The notes: generated by a model from the letters alone, not told the origin. Positions 1-6,799 are shown, numbered from the stretch's first letter. The stretch: 9,622 nucleotides of DNA from Thermoleophilaceae bacterium (GCA_013813135.1 JACCSF010000026.1:1-9622); one strand, 5' to 3'. Program-made: numbers and translations.

Positions 1-73
1 CCCCGCCCGTCCTGCTTGCGCGCAACCGGCCCGTGGTCCCGCGCTGGTTGAAACGGAGCGGAGGCCGAGCCCG

Positions 74-268
74 GTGACGGGCCAGGCCTTCGGCTCATCA
101 GCCGCGGACGGCAATCTTTCAAGCCCACCCTACGCTTCTCTGTGTGTGCTCGTGGGGCTCTTTGAACTGGGGCTCCGGCGCGCCCACGACGCGGGTATCC
201 CGGTCGTGGCGATCGCGGAGACGCTAGGGGTCAGCCACCAGTGTGTGAGCGCCATCCTGCGACGCTGA
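74..268 (+). CDS. Small helix-turn-helix reading frame, possibly the 3' end of a longer gene
   Basis: The last 30 residues look like a helix-turn-helix: a helix ending in RRAHDAGIPV, then AIAETLGVS and a recognition-helix-like HQCVSAILRR just before the stop. This resembles the C-terminal HTH of many small actinobacterial proteins. The first half is low in predicted structure and has no family resemblance I recognise. The GTG at 74 has no clear ribosome binding site, and the frame has no stop back to position 2, so the true start may lie outside the window. It may be a genuine small DNA-binding protein, the end of a larger one, or a decayed fragment. Function unknown. Confidence 0.35.
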   Translation: MTGQAFGSSAADGNLSSPPYASLCVLVGLFELGLRRAHDAGIPVVAIAETLGVSHQCVSAILRR

Positions 269-556
269 GACGTGTGGTGCGCGCCCGCCCCCCGTCGAGC
301 AACGAGAGCCGCCGTGCACGACAGGACGGGTGCGCAGCCAGACACGTGCCTGGCGCATCGCGCGCCAAGAATCGACCGAGGGCCGGTGAGGACTCCATGA
401 CTCCCCGAGTCGTACACATTGCGAGCCGCCTTCGCCGGTTCCGGGGAGCTGCCTGCCCCGGGGATCACCCCGGGGTTGAAGCCCTTGACTCGACCGGTCG
501 ACGGGTGTAGGCCACGCAGTATTTGGGCGCTGGTACTCGGCCGAAAGGGGTGCCCG
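269..556. other. Non-coding GC-rich leader of the HYR gene
   Basis: I see no convincing gene here; the frames that cross it have no recognisable domains. From about 420 it is rich in self-complementary sequence: CCCCGGGG at 456-463 and again at 468-475, the 12-bp palindrome TCGACCGGTCGA at 490-501, and GGGCGC (525-530), which can pair with GTGCCC (550-555) and place the ribosome binding site in the hairpin loop. It may be a structured 5' leader, but it does not match a riboswitch class convincingly. Confidence 0.4.
485..513 (+). promoter_or_regulatory. Weak candidate promoter with a palindrome in the spacer
   Basis: TTGACT at 485-490 matches five of six bases of a -35 element. With a 17-bp spacer the -10 would be TAGGCC at 508-513, which is poor. 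The palindrome TCGACCGGTCGA (490-501) lies between the two, a position where a repressor could bind. The call rests mainly on the -35 match and the palindrome. Confidence 0.25.
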
Positions 557-816
557 ATGAGGATGAGGTTTGTGCTCGCTGTGGCGTCGGTTGGCGTGGC
601 CACGGCGGTGGCGGCTCCTGCGGTTTCGGCCCAGACGCCTGGAGAAGACTCGGTGACTGGCCGGGCGACCTCCTGCGATCTCGACATCGTTCGCTTCGAG
701 TGCCTCCGCTACACGTTCGTGGACGTCGACGCCCGGAGCGGCCCTAGCGGGCAGAACCCGGCCGGCACAGCCGAGTGGGAGAGCCTCAGGGGCACGAATT
801 TGTTCCTGGGCGATGA

Positions 817-856
817 GGGCCCGTTAGCTGCCTTGCGGTAAGCGGCAATACCGCGA
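817..856 (+). other. Frameshift point: slippery-like heptamer followed by a hairpin
   Basis: In the incoming frame the sequence reads GAG GGC CCG, so G GGC CCG (817-823) has the X XXY YYZ form of a -1 slippery site. Nine bases downstream, 833-840 can pair with 849-856 (core GCGGTA/TACCGC, with one G-T wobble) around an 8-base loop. The arrangement is seen directly. Whether it drives recoding is unknown, and such GC-rich heptamers are not known to me as efficient bacterial sites. Confidence 0.35.
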
Positions 857-903
857 TAATCGGCTTCAGCAGCCTGCCAGGCTCTATACGCACGCTGATT
901 CGT

Positions 904-1461
904 GTGACCGACGGAGGTGCATCCCCTGGTCAGGACTCCTTCGCGGCCGTCACACAGTTCTTCTTCCCGCTGGTCCCGGTCGTCCCGCCGCCGGACTGCT
1001 CCTCCTTCCCGCCAACACCTGCCGGCAGCATCAGCTGGACAGGCTCCGGCGTAAACGACCTCGGCGACGTCGTCGTCCACGACGCCGTGACGGACACGAC
1101 ACCGCCCGTACTGACCGTCCCCACGGGCATCACGGTCAACGCCACCAGCCTCGCCGGCGCACGCGTGACGTACACGGCCTCGGCTACCGACAACCTCGAT
1201 CCCACCCCCGAGGTGATCTGCAACCCAACGTCGGGAAGCACCTTCCCGATCGGCACGACCAAGGTGACCTGCACCGCCACCGACGGCTCGGGCAACAAGA
1301 CCACCAAGTCGTTCAACGTCGTGGTACGGCTGCCAACCAGCAAGGAGGAATGCACGAACGGCGGCTGGCGCAACTTCGGCTCGATCTTCAAGAGCCAGGG
1401 CGACTGCGTTAGCTTCGTGGCGACCGGAGGCAAGAACCCACCGGGCAGGACCACGCCCTAG
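904..1461 (+). CDS. 3' fragment of the frameshifted gene, carrying the HYR domain
   Basis: This is the longest reading frame for the second half of the broken gene, beginning at an internal GTG. It lacks a signal peptide and has no ribosome binding site, so it is probably not an independent gene. It has the rest of the N-terminal family domain, then one HYR domain beginning with DTTPPVLTVP and ending in GSGNKTTKSFNVVV, with the usual paired cysteines (VICNPTSG and KVTCTATDG). The C-terminal tail has two more cysteines (EECTNGGW, GDCVSF) and ends in a Gly/Pro-rich stretch. The reading frame is open upstream to 817, which is where it joins the 557-841 frame. Confidence 0.6.
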   Translation: MTDGGASPGQDSFAAVTQFFFPLVPVVPPPDCSSFPPTPAGSISWTGSGVNDLGDVVVHDAVTDTTPPVLTVPTGITVNATSLAGARVTYTASATDNLDPTPEVICNPTSGSTFPIGTTKVTCTATDGSGNKTTKSFNVVVRLPTSKEECTNGGWRNFGSIFKSQGDCVSFVATGGKNPPGRTTP

Positions 1462-1716
1462 GTACTGGGCGAGATTCTCGGGCCGGACACGCACGCTGGT
1501 GTCGACGTGGACCGCCGCACCGCGCCCCGGGTGCGCGACAAAGTGCGCGACAAAACGCCTCTAGACCAGCGGTCGAGAGCGGTCGACGGCGGTCCGTATC
1601 GACTGCTAGAGCGGAACTAGCCTCTGGAGCGCCACCGCTTCCACATGTCGTCCATGGGGCAAGCCTTCCGGTTATCCGTACTACATGCAAGCGCCCGGCC
1701 TGTAACTCTGCGCACC
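1462..1716. other. Non-coding interval between the HYR gene and the ABC operon
   Basis: No gene is supported here. It contains the 12-bp tandem repeat at 1531-1554, three similar decamers (GGTCGAGAGC, GGTCGACGGC, GGTCCGTATC) at 1571-1600, and the inverted pair CTCTAG (1559-1564) and CTAGAG (1606-1611). A promoter for the ABC operon should lie near its right end, but I see no convincing -35/-10 pair. Confidence 0.45.
1531..1554. repeat. Perfect 12-bp tandem direct repeat
   Basis: GTGCGCGACAAA occurs twice with no gap, at 1531-1542 and 1543-1554. It lies in non-coding DNA. It could be a paired protein-binding site, or a small duplication in the remnant of a coding frame (the copies would read VRDK twice in one frame). 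Confidence 0.8.
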
Positions 1717-2439
1717 ATGGATTCGATCGTCACCGCAACGGATGTGCGCCGCCGCTACGGCGAGGGGGATGCCGCAGTCGACGCGCTCGCCGGTGTGAGC
1801 GTCCCCTTCGAGCGCGGACGCTTCAGCGCGATCATGGGCCCGTCAGGGTCGGGCAAGTCGACGCTGATGCACATCCTCGCCGGGCTCGACCGGCCGACGT
1901 CGGGCTCCGTGGTGCTCGACGGTGTGGAGGTCACCGAGCTCGACGAAGGCGACCTGACCAAGCTGCGCCGCGACAAGCTCGGCTTCATCTTCCAGTTCTT
2001 CAACCTGATCCCGGTGCTCACCGCCGAGGAGAACATCGTGCTGCCGCTCTCGATCGCCGGCCGCAAGGTCGACGAGGAGTGGCTGCGGCGGCTCATCGAG
2101 ACCGTCGGGCTGAGCGACCGCCTCACCCACCGCCCGGCCGAGCTGTCGGGCGGCCAGCAGCAGCGCGTCGCGGTGGCGCGGGCGCTGATCTCGAAGCCCG
2201 CCGTCGTGTTCGCCGACGAGCCGACCGGCAACCTCGACTCCAAGGCGAGCGAGGAGGTGCTGACCCTGCTGCGCCGGTCGGTGGACGACCTGGGTCAGAC
2301 CGTGGTGATGGTGACCCACGACCCCGAGGCGGCCTCCCACGCCGACCGCCTGATCGTGTTGCGCGACGGCCTGATCGTTCACGACGGCAACGCCGGCAGC
2401 GCCGACGACGTGATCGAGCTGATGAAGGCGGTCGCGTAG
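1717..2439 (+). CDS. ABC transporter ATPase, MacB/LolD type
   Basis: A complete 240-residue nucleotide-binding subunit that hydrolyses ATP to drive the permease encoded next to it. All motifs are present: Walker A GPSGSGKST (41-49), Q-loop glutamine 93 in FQFFNL, signature LSGGQ (143-147), Walker B VVFADE ending in catalytic E168, D-loop GNLD (171-174) and the H-loop histidine 201. The LxxGLDRPTSG and DEPTGNLD stretches are typical of the MacB/LolD/FtsE branch, which works with FtsX-like permeases and performs mechanotransmission or lipoprotein or drug export rather than classical import. I chose ATG 1717 because MDSIVTATDVRRRYG matches the usual N-terminus; the frame is open further back to an ATG at 1645. 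No clear ribosome binding site precedes 1717, so a leaderless message is possible. Substrate unknown. Confidence 0.93.
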   Translation: MDSIVTATDVRRRYGEGDAAVDALAGVSVPFERGRFSAIMGPSGSGKSTLMHILAGLDRPTSGSVVLDGVEVTELDEGDLTKLRRDKLGFIFQFFNLIPVLTAEENIVLPLSIAGRKVDEEWLRRLIETVGLSDRLTHRPAELSGGQQQRVAVARALISKPAVVFADEPTGNLDSKASEEVLTLLRRSVDDLGQTVVMVTHDPEAASHADRLIVLRDGLIVHDGNAGSADDVIELMKAVA

Positions 2440-2443
2440 AGCC

Positions 2444-4993
2444 ATGACGAAGGTCTCCCTGCGCGGCCTCGCGCAGCGCAAGCTGCGCACCTCGGTCACG
2501 GTGCTGGCCGTGCTGCTCGGCGTGGCGTTCATCGCCGGCAGCTACGTCCTCACCGACACGATCAACAAGTCGTTCGACGATATCTTCGACGTCGCCTACT
2601 CGGGCACTGACGTCGCGATCTCCTCCAGCACGACGGGGCAGGCCGACAACGCCTCGCCGCCGCCCTTCCCCGCGCGCTATCTCGACGCGGTGCGTCGGGT
2701 GGACGGGGTCGAGAAGGCCGCGGGCGGCATCTTCTCCGTCGCCCGCTTCGTCGACGAGAAGGGCGATCCGCTCAGTAACAGCTTCGCGCCCGAGTTCGTC
2801 TCGTCCACGTCGCCGAAGCCCTTCGACACGCTCACGTACACGTCGGGCCGCCCGCCGCGGACCGCAGCTGAGACCTCGATCGACGAGTCGACCGCCGACC
2901 GCGAGAACTTCGAGATCGGCGACACGCTGCGGATCGCCGGCGAGGCCGGGGTCAAGGGCTACACGATCGTCGGCCTCCAGCGCCTCGGCGAGACATCCTC
3001 GGGCGGGTCGAGCACGGCCCAGCTGACCCTGCCGGAGGCCCAGCGCCTGACCCAGAAGGTGGGCGAGCTCGACGGGATCTCGTTGAAGGCCGCGTCCGGC
3101 GTCTCGCCCCAGGAGCTGAGCCGCCGCATCGACCGGGTGCTGCCGGCGCGGCTGATCGTCGAGACCGGCCAACAGGCCGCGGTGCGCCAGTCGCAGGACA
3201 TCAAGGACGACCTCAGCTTCTTCCGGGTGATCCTGCTCGTCTTCGGCGGGGTGGCGCTGCTCGTGGGCAGCTTCCTGATCTTCAACACCTTCTCGATCAC
3301 CGTCGCGCAGCGGATCCGGGAGCTCGGGATGCTGCGCACGCTCGGCGCTACCCGCGGGCAGATCCTGACCGGGATGGTCCTGGAGGCGGCGATCATCGGC
3401 CTGCTCGGCGCCGTGCTCGGGGTGTTGGCCGGAATCGGCTTCGCGGGCGGCCTGAACGCGCTCTTCAAGGGCTTCGGGATCGACCTGCCGAACACCGGGA
3501 CGGTGATCGCCACGCGCACGATCATCCTGTCGATCGTGGTGGGGCTGGTGGTCACGCTGGCCGCCGCGCTGACGCCGGCGCTGCGCGCCACCCGCGTGTC
3601 GCCGATGGCGGCGCTGCTCGAGGCCGAGCTGCCCGAGGGGCGCGGGCGCGGCAAGATCTTCACCGCGGTCGCGGTGCTGCTGACGCTCGGCGGAATCGGA
3701 ATGGCGGCCTTCGGCCTGCTCGGGAGCATCGAGGACTCCAACGCCGCGGCCGCGCTCGTCGGCGGCGGCGCAGTGGCGACGCTGTTCGGGGTCTCGATGT
3801 TCAGCCCGCGGCTCGTGCGCCCGCTCGCGTCGTTCATCGGCTGGCCGCTGGAGCGCCTGCGCGGGATCACCGGCCGCCTCGCGCGCGAGAACGCGGTGCG
3901 CAAGCCCGGCCGCACGGCGGTCACCGCCGGGGCGCTGATGATCGGGCTCGCAGTGGTGGTGTTCGTGACCGTCTTCGCGGCCGGCATCAGCGCGTCCGTG
4001 GGCAACGCGATCGACCGCAACTTCCAGGGCGACATCGTGCTCCAGAACACCGACGGCTTCTCGCCGATCAGCTCGGGGGCCGGCCGCGAGGCGGAGCAGG
4101 TGAACGGCGTCAAGACCGTCTCGTCGCTCAGCTTCACCGGCGCCAAGTACAAGGGCAAGGAGATCCGCGTCTCGGCGGTCGACCCGTCCACCGTCTCGGA
4201 CGTGCTGTCGCTCGACTGGAAGCAGGGCTCGCCGCAGACCCTCTCCTCCCTGCCAGGCGACGGAGCCGTGCTCGACGACGCCTGGGCGAAGAACAACGAC
4301 ATCGAGGTCGGCGACCGGCTGCCGGTGCGCACGCCGCTCGAGCGCACCGAGACGCTGACGGTCAAGGGCACCGTGAAGGACAACGCGGACCTGCTCGGCA
4401 ACCTGGTGGTGACCGAGGCCACGCTGCGCCGCGACTTCGGCGCCCGCGAGCCGAGCATGACGTTCATCCGGCTGGACGACGGCGTCGACGCGAACCGGGT
4501 GCAGGACGAGATCTCGCGGAAGGTCAAGGCCCAGTTCGCGACCGTCGAGGCGCTCAACCAGCAGGAGCTGAAGGACAACCAGGAGGAGCAGATCCAGCAG
4601 CTGGTGGCGTTCTTCTACGTGCTGCTGGCGCTGGCGATCGTGATCTCGCTGCTTGGCATCGTGACCACCCTGGCGCTGTCGATCCACGAGCGCACGCGCG
4701 AGCTCGGCATGCTGCGAGCGGTCGGGATGTCGCGCAAGCAGGTGCGACGGCTGGTCCGCTACGAGGCGGTAATCACAGCGCTGATCGGCGCGATCCTCGG
4801 GACCATCCTCGGCGTGATCTTCGCGGCGCTGGTGTCGCGCCCGCTGGCCGACGAGGGCTTCGAGCTGGCCTACCCGATTGGCACCCTGCTCGTCCTGCTG
4901 CTGCTCGCGGCCCTGGCCGGAGTGCTGGCGGCGATCTGGCCGGCGCGGCGAGCGGCGAAGCTGGACGTGCTGCGGGCGCTGGCGTACGAGTAG
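2444..4993 (+). CDS. ABC transporter permease, FtsX/MacB family, 849 residues
   Basis: This is the membrane partner of the upstream ATPase, starting four bases after its stop. It has one N-terminal membrane segment (about 13-35), an extracytoplasmic MacB-type domain (about 40-255), a first FtsX domain with membrane segments near 260-286, 310-336 and 359-383, two or three central segments (about 404-455), another near 490-515, a second extracytoplasmic domain (about 520-715), and a second FtsX domain with segments near 719-746, 776-798 and 812-834. Each FtsX domain has the coupling motif: QRIRELGMLRTLGATR near 288 and HERTRELGMLRAVGMSR near 746. This duplicated ten-segment layout is about twice the length of MacB or LolC permeases and is common in Actinobacteria. 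The protein ends in the usual ARRAAKLDVLRALAYE. Substrate unknown; export of a lipid, lipoprotein or drug is likelier than import. Confidence 0.92.
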   Translation: MTKVSLRGLAQRKLRTSVTVLAVLLGVAFIAGSYVLTDTINKSFDDIFDVAYSGTDVAISSSTTGQADNASPPPFPARYLDAVRRVDGVEKAAGGIFSVARFVDEKGDPLSNSFAPEFVSSTSPKPFDTLTYTSGRPPRTAAETSIDESTADRENFEIGDTLRIAGEAGVKGYTIVGLQRLGETSSGGSSTAQLTLPEAQRLTQKVGELDGISLKAASGVSPQELSRRIDRVLPARLIVETGQQAAVRQSQDIKDDLSFFRVILLVFGGVALLVGSFLIFNTFSITVAQRIRELGMLRTLGATRGQILTGMVLEAAIIGLLGAVLGVLAGIGFAGGLNALFKGFGIDLPNTGTVIATRTIILSIVVGLVVTLAAALTPALRATRVSPMAALLEAELPEGRGRGKIFTAVAVLLTLGGIGMAAFGLLGSIEDSNAAAALVGGGAVATLFGVSMFSPRLVRPLASFIGWPLERLRGITGRLARENAVRKPGRTAVTAGALMIGLAVVVFVTVFAAGISASVGNAIDRNFQGDIVLQNTDGFSPISSGAGREAEQVNGVKTVSSLSFTGAKYKGKEIRVSAVDPSTVSDVLSLDWKQGSPQTLSSLPGDGAVLDDAWAKNNDIEVGDRLPVRTPLERTETLTVKGTVKDNADLLGNLVVTEATLRRDFGAREPSMTFIRLDDGVDANRVQDEISRKVKAQFATVEALNQQELKDNQEEQIQQLVAFFYVLLALAIVISLLGIVTTLALSIHERTRELGMLRAVGMSRKQVRRLVRYEAVITALIGAILGTILGVIFAALVSRPLADEGFELAYPIGTLLVLLLLAALAGVLAAIWPARRAAKLDVLRALAYE

Positions 4994-4997
4994 CGCC

Positions 4998-5426
4998 GTG
5001 CACCTCGAGATCCGCACGCTGGAGCCCGGAGACCAGGAGGCGGTCGTGGCTGCGGGCCCCCTGTTCGACCGCCCACCCGACGCCGAAGCCACCCGGCGAT
5101 TCCTCAGCGAGCCGACGCACCACCTGCTGATGGCGTACGACTCCGCCGGAGCACCCGTCGGGTTCGTCTCCGGAGTGGAGACGAGCCACCCGGACAAGGG
5201 CACCGAGATGTTCCTGTACGAGCTCTCGGTCGATGCCGCCGCGCGGCGTCGTGGCGTGGGACGCAGGCTCGTAGAGGCGCTCACCGAGCTGGCCCGCGGG
5301 ATCGGCTGCTACGGACTGTGGGTGCTCGCCGACGACGACAGCGCCCCCGCGCGGGCGACCTACGCGCGGGCCGGGGGTCGTGAGGCTTCGCGTCCGGTGA
5401 TGATCGAGTGGGAATTCGGGTCGTAG
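4998..5426 (+). CDS. GNAT acetyltransferase, AAC(3)-I-like
   Basis: A 142-residue GNAT-fold enzyme that would transfer an acetyl group from acetyl-CoA to an amine. The acetyl-CoA-binding motif is RRRGVG (83-88), after the strand MFLYELSVDAAARRRG. The pattern FLYELSVD...RRRGVGRRLVEAL...GCYGLWVLADDD...ATYARAGG resembles the aminoglycoside 3-N-acetyltransferase I group, but the family also contains many enzymes of unknown substrate, so resistance is not established. The GTG start at 4998 follows the permease stop by four bases, giving the third gene of a tight operon; the frame is open upstream inside the permease gene, but those codons would overlap it and add no GNAT sequence. No good ribosome binding site is visible, so translational coupling is likely. 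The link to the exporter could mean drug modification plus efflux, or be incidental. Confidence 0.85.
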   Translation: MHLEIRTLEPGDQEAVVAAGPLFDRPPDAEATRRFLSEPTHHLLMAYDSAGAPVGFVSGVETSHPDKGTEMFLYELSVDAAARRRGVGRRLVEALTELARGIGCYGLWVLADDDSAPARATYARAGGREASRPVMIEWEFGS

Positions 5427-5465
5427 GCGCTTCAAGCGAGCCCGGCTTCGGTCGAAGATAAGGAG

Positions 5466-6593
5466 GTGCGCCACGCCGCCGTGCTGTTCACCTCAGTGCT
5501 GGTGCTTGCGCCGGCGCCCACCGCGGCGCAGGCGGCGACCGTGTCCGTCGACGGCGACGCGCTGCGCCTCGCCGCCGGGGCCGGCGAGTACAACGCGATC
5601 GCGCTGGCCCCGGCGCCCGGAGCGCTCGCAGTCTCCGACGCGGGCTTCCCGCTGACGCCGGGCAGCGGGTGCGTGCCCGAAGGCGGCGCGGTGCTCTGCA
5701 CCGGCGCCACGCGCATCGAGGCCGACCTCGGCGACGGCGACGACGCGCTGACCGTCTCTGCGCTGCTGCCGGCCGACCTCGCCGGCGGGTTCGGCGACGA
5801 CCGGCTGACCGTGGTGCCGGCGATGCTGTCGGCTGCCTACCCGTCCCTCACGCTCGACGGAGGCGAAGGCAACGACACCCTCACCTCGGCAGGCGGCGCC
5901 GACGTGCTCAGCGGCGGCCCCGGCTTCGACACCCTCACCGGCGGCGACGGCGACGACCGCCTCGACGGCGGCACCGGCGGCGACTCGGCCGACGGCGGCA
6001 ACGGCGCCGACTCGATCGTCCTGCGCGACCTCGTCACCGACACCGCGGCCTGCGGCGCGGGCCGCGACACGGTCCGCGCCGAGGTGCTCGACCAGCTGGA
6101 CTTCGCCTGCGAGCGCGTGGACTACGGCCCGTCCGGCAGCGCCGGGCGCCTGCGCCCGATCAGCGGCGGCGGGCGCTTCGTGCCGATCCCGGGGCAGTCC
6201 TGGGCGCGCGTGGACCGGCGCATCCTGCCGGACGTGCTCTACCTGATCCGCCGCTACCACGTGCAGGTCGGCGACGGCTACGCGACCACGGGCCACGAGC
6301 CGCGCGGCGAGCACCCGCTCGGACTGGCCGTGGACCTCTACCCGGGCCCCGGCGGCAGCTGGCGCGACCTGGCCCGGCTGGCCAAGTGGGCCGAGCCGCG
6401 CCAGGACCACACGCGGCCGCCGTTCAGGTGGGTGGGGTGGAACGGCGACCCCAACCACGGCGACCCGAGGCACTGTCGGATCGGCCGCGGCTGCCCGCCC
6501 CACCTGCACCTCTCGTGGAGCCACTCACCGGGCAAGCCACGCCGTCCGGTGCGCACGGTGTGGGTCTTCGACGTACGCGCGGCCCCCGGCTAG
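5466..6593 (+). CDS. Secreted RTX-repeat protein with an M15-like zinc peptidase domain
   Basis: The 375-residue product begins with a signal peptide (MRHAAVLFTSVLVLAPAP, cleavage near AQA-ATV). A beta-rich domain follows. Nonapeptide calcium-binding repeats of the RTX type occupy about 131-172 (DGGEGNDTLTS, GGDGDDRLDGG, DGGNGADSIV). The C-terminal domain (about 215-375) has the M15 D,D-peptidase zinc signature: GEHPLGLAVD, giving H283 and D290 in the H-x2-G-x-A-x-D pattern, and HLH at 346-348 just before a tryptophan. The probable role is extracellular calcium-stabilised cleavage of peptidoglycan or another D-Ala-type peptide, inferred from the family. Six cysteines are spaced in pairs (69/78, 186/205, 337/343). 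The GTG at 5466 overlaps the purine run AAGGAGG, too close for a normal Shine-Dalgarno site; the next in-frame GTG (5481) would lose the basic signal-peptide start. It lies 39 bp after the GNAT gene. Confidence 0.8.
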   Translation: MRHAAVLFTSVLVLAPAPTAAQAATVSVDGDALRLAAGAGEYNAIALAPAPGALAVSDAGFPLTPGSGCVPEGGAVLCTGATRIEADLGDGDDALTVSALLPADLAGGFGDDRLTVVPAMLSAAYPSLTLDGGEGNDTLTSAGGADVLSGGPGFDTLTGGDGDDRLDGGTGGDSADGGNGADSIVLRDLVTDTAACGAGRDTVRAEVLDQLDFACERVDYGPSGSAGRLRPISGGGRFVPIPGQSWARVDRRILPDVLYLIRRYHVQVGDGYATTGHEPRGEHPLGLAVDLYPGPGGSWRDLARLAKWAEPRQDHTRPPFRWVGWNGDPNHGDPRHCRIGRGCPPHLHLSWSHSPGKPRRPVRTVWVFDVRAAPG

Positions 6594-6730
6594 GCACGGC
6601 TCCAGAACGCATCTAGGTGAGATAAAGGGCCCGCTACGACCTAGCGGGCCGCCTGGGTGCTTACAAGGCGGCGTGGTCTCCGGCAGAAACGCGGGCTTGA
6701 GCCCCGCTCGGCGACTCCGTCATGCATCTA
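6594..6730. other. Structured non-coding interval before the toxin-antitoxin module
   Basis: No gene is supported. It holds the hairpin at 6628-6650, a second stem GCCGCCT (6648-6654) with AGGCGGC (6666-6672) that competes with it for three bases, and a third hairpin GCGGG (6691-6695) with CCCGC (6703-6707). The octamer GCATCTAG appears at both ends (6609-6616 and 6724-6731). Possible explanations are a terminator plus spacer, a small RNA, or a short inserted segment. Confidence 0.4.
6628..6650. terminator. Strong 9-bp hairpin, probable terminator
   Basis: GGCCCGCTA (6628-6636) pairs perfectly with TAGCGGGCC (6642-6650) around a 5-base loop. It lies 35 bp after the RTX/M15 stop. There is no T-run on the plus strand; on the minus strand the stem is followed by CTTTATCT, which would better suit termination of leftward transcription. 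GC-rich bacteria often lack a T-run, so rightward termination remains plausible. Confidence 0.55.
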
Positions 6731-6781
6731 GTTAACGGTCATACGAAACGAGTCTCTCATTCCCGGTTAACGGTCATACGA
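6731..6781 (+). repeat. Two 16-bp perfect direct repeats, candidate operator
   Basis: GTTAACGGTCATACGA occurs at 6731-6746 and 6766-6781, in the same orientation, 35 bp start to start. The second copy covers the -35 region and spacer of the promoter at 6787-6792; the first lies about one repeat unit further upstream. The next gene encodes a DNA-binding domain fused to the antitoxin, so these are natural candidates for its binding sites. The element is not a palindrome apart from its GTTAAC start. Confidence 0.7.
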
Positions 6782-6786
6782 GGCCC

Positions 6787-6799
6787 TATAGTGGAGGTA
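6787..6799 (+). promoter_or_regulatory. -10 element and probable leaderless start of the toxin-antitoxin operon
   Basis: TATAGT at 6787-6792 matches five of six -10 bases. A transcript starting about seven bases later would begin at or next to the ATG at 6799, so the message is probably leaderless. GGAGG (6793-6797) is one base from the start codon, too close to act as a normal Shine-Dalgarno site. No good -35 is seen at the right distance; the repeat copy at 6766-6781 takes its place. Confidence 0.55.

Larger units (their letters stand above)
557..1461 (+). pseudogene. Secreted HYR-domain protein gene, split by a -1 frameshift
   Basis: The gene opens with ATG at 557, six bases after the purine-rich site AAAGGGG (544-550). 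It encodes a signal peptide (hydrophobic stretch, then AVSA before QTPGED). The first frame runs to a stop at 839-841. The continuation lies in the -1 frame from 817: crossing there gives GDEGPVSCLAVSGNTAIIG, and the GPV(T/S)CL.VSGN pattern is, from memory, typical of one family of secreted actinobacterial proteins, so the two halves belong together. The joined product would be about 301 residues: a family-specific N-terminal domain (about 30-178), one HYR (hyalin repeat, Ig-like) domain (about 180-258), and a C-terminal motif with ECTNGGWRNFG and GDCVSFV. HYR domains are usually extracellular adhesion or structural modules. Loss of one G from a GGGG run (now GGG, 817-819) is the simplest explanation; a sequencing error or real recoding is possible. 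Confidence 0.75.

Noticed and set aside
440..515. Possible c-di-AMP (ydaO-type) riboswitch
   Set aside because: Only short G/C-rich pieces agree; the highly conserved CCGAAyCCGUCAGCU block is absent.
709..1494. Minus-strand open frame opposite the HYR gene
   Set aside because: No recognisable domain, and it covers a region where the plus strand encodes a clear HYR domain and family motif.
2123..5284. Very long minus-strand open frame (1053 codons) across the permease operon
   Set aside because: Its product is Arg/His/Gln/Gly-rich with no domain, and it is antisense to two genes with full motif sets. It is a by-product of GC-rich codon use.
5493..6524. Minus-strand open frame opposite the RTX/M15 gene
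   Set aside because: The product is Val/Ala/Arg/Gly low complexity without a start signal; the plus-strand gene has clear motifs.
6691..6707. T-arm-like hairpin suggesting a tRNA remnant
   Set aside because: The stem is 5 bp with a 7-base loop, but the loop (CTTGAGC) lacks the TTC start and no acceptor or anticodon arm can be found at the right spacing.
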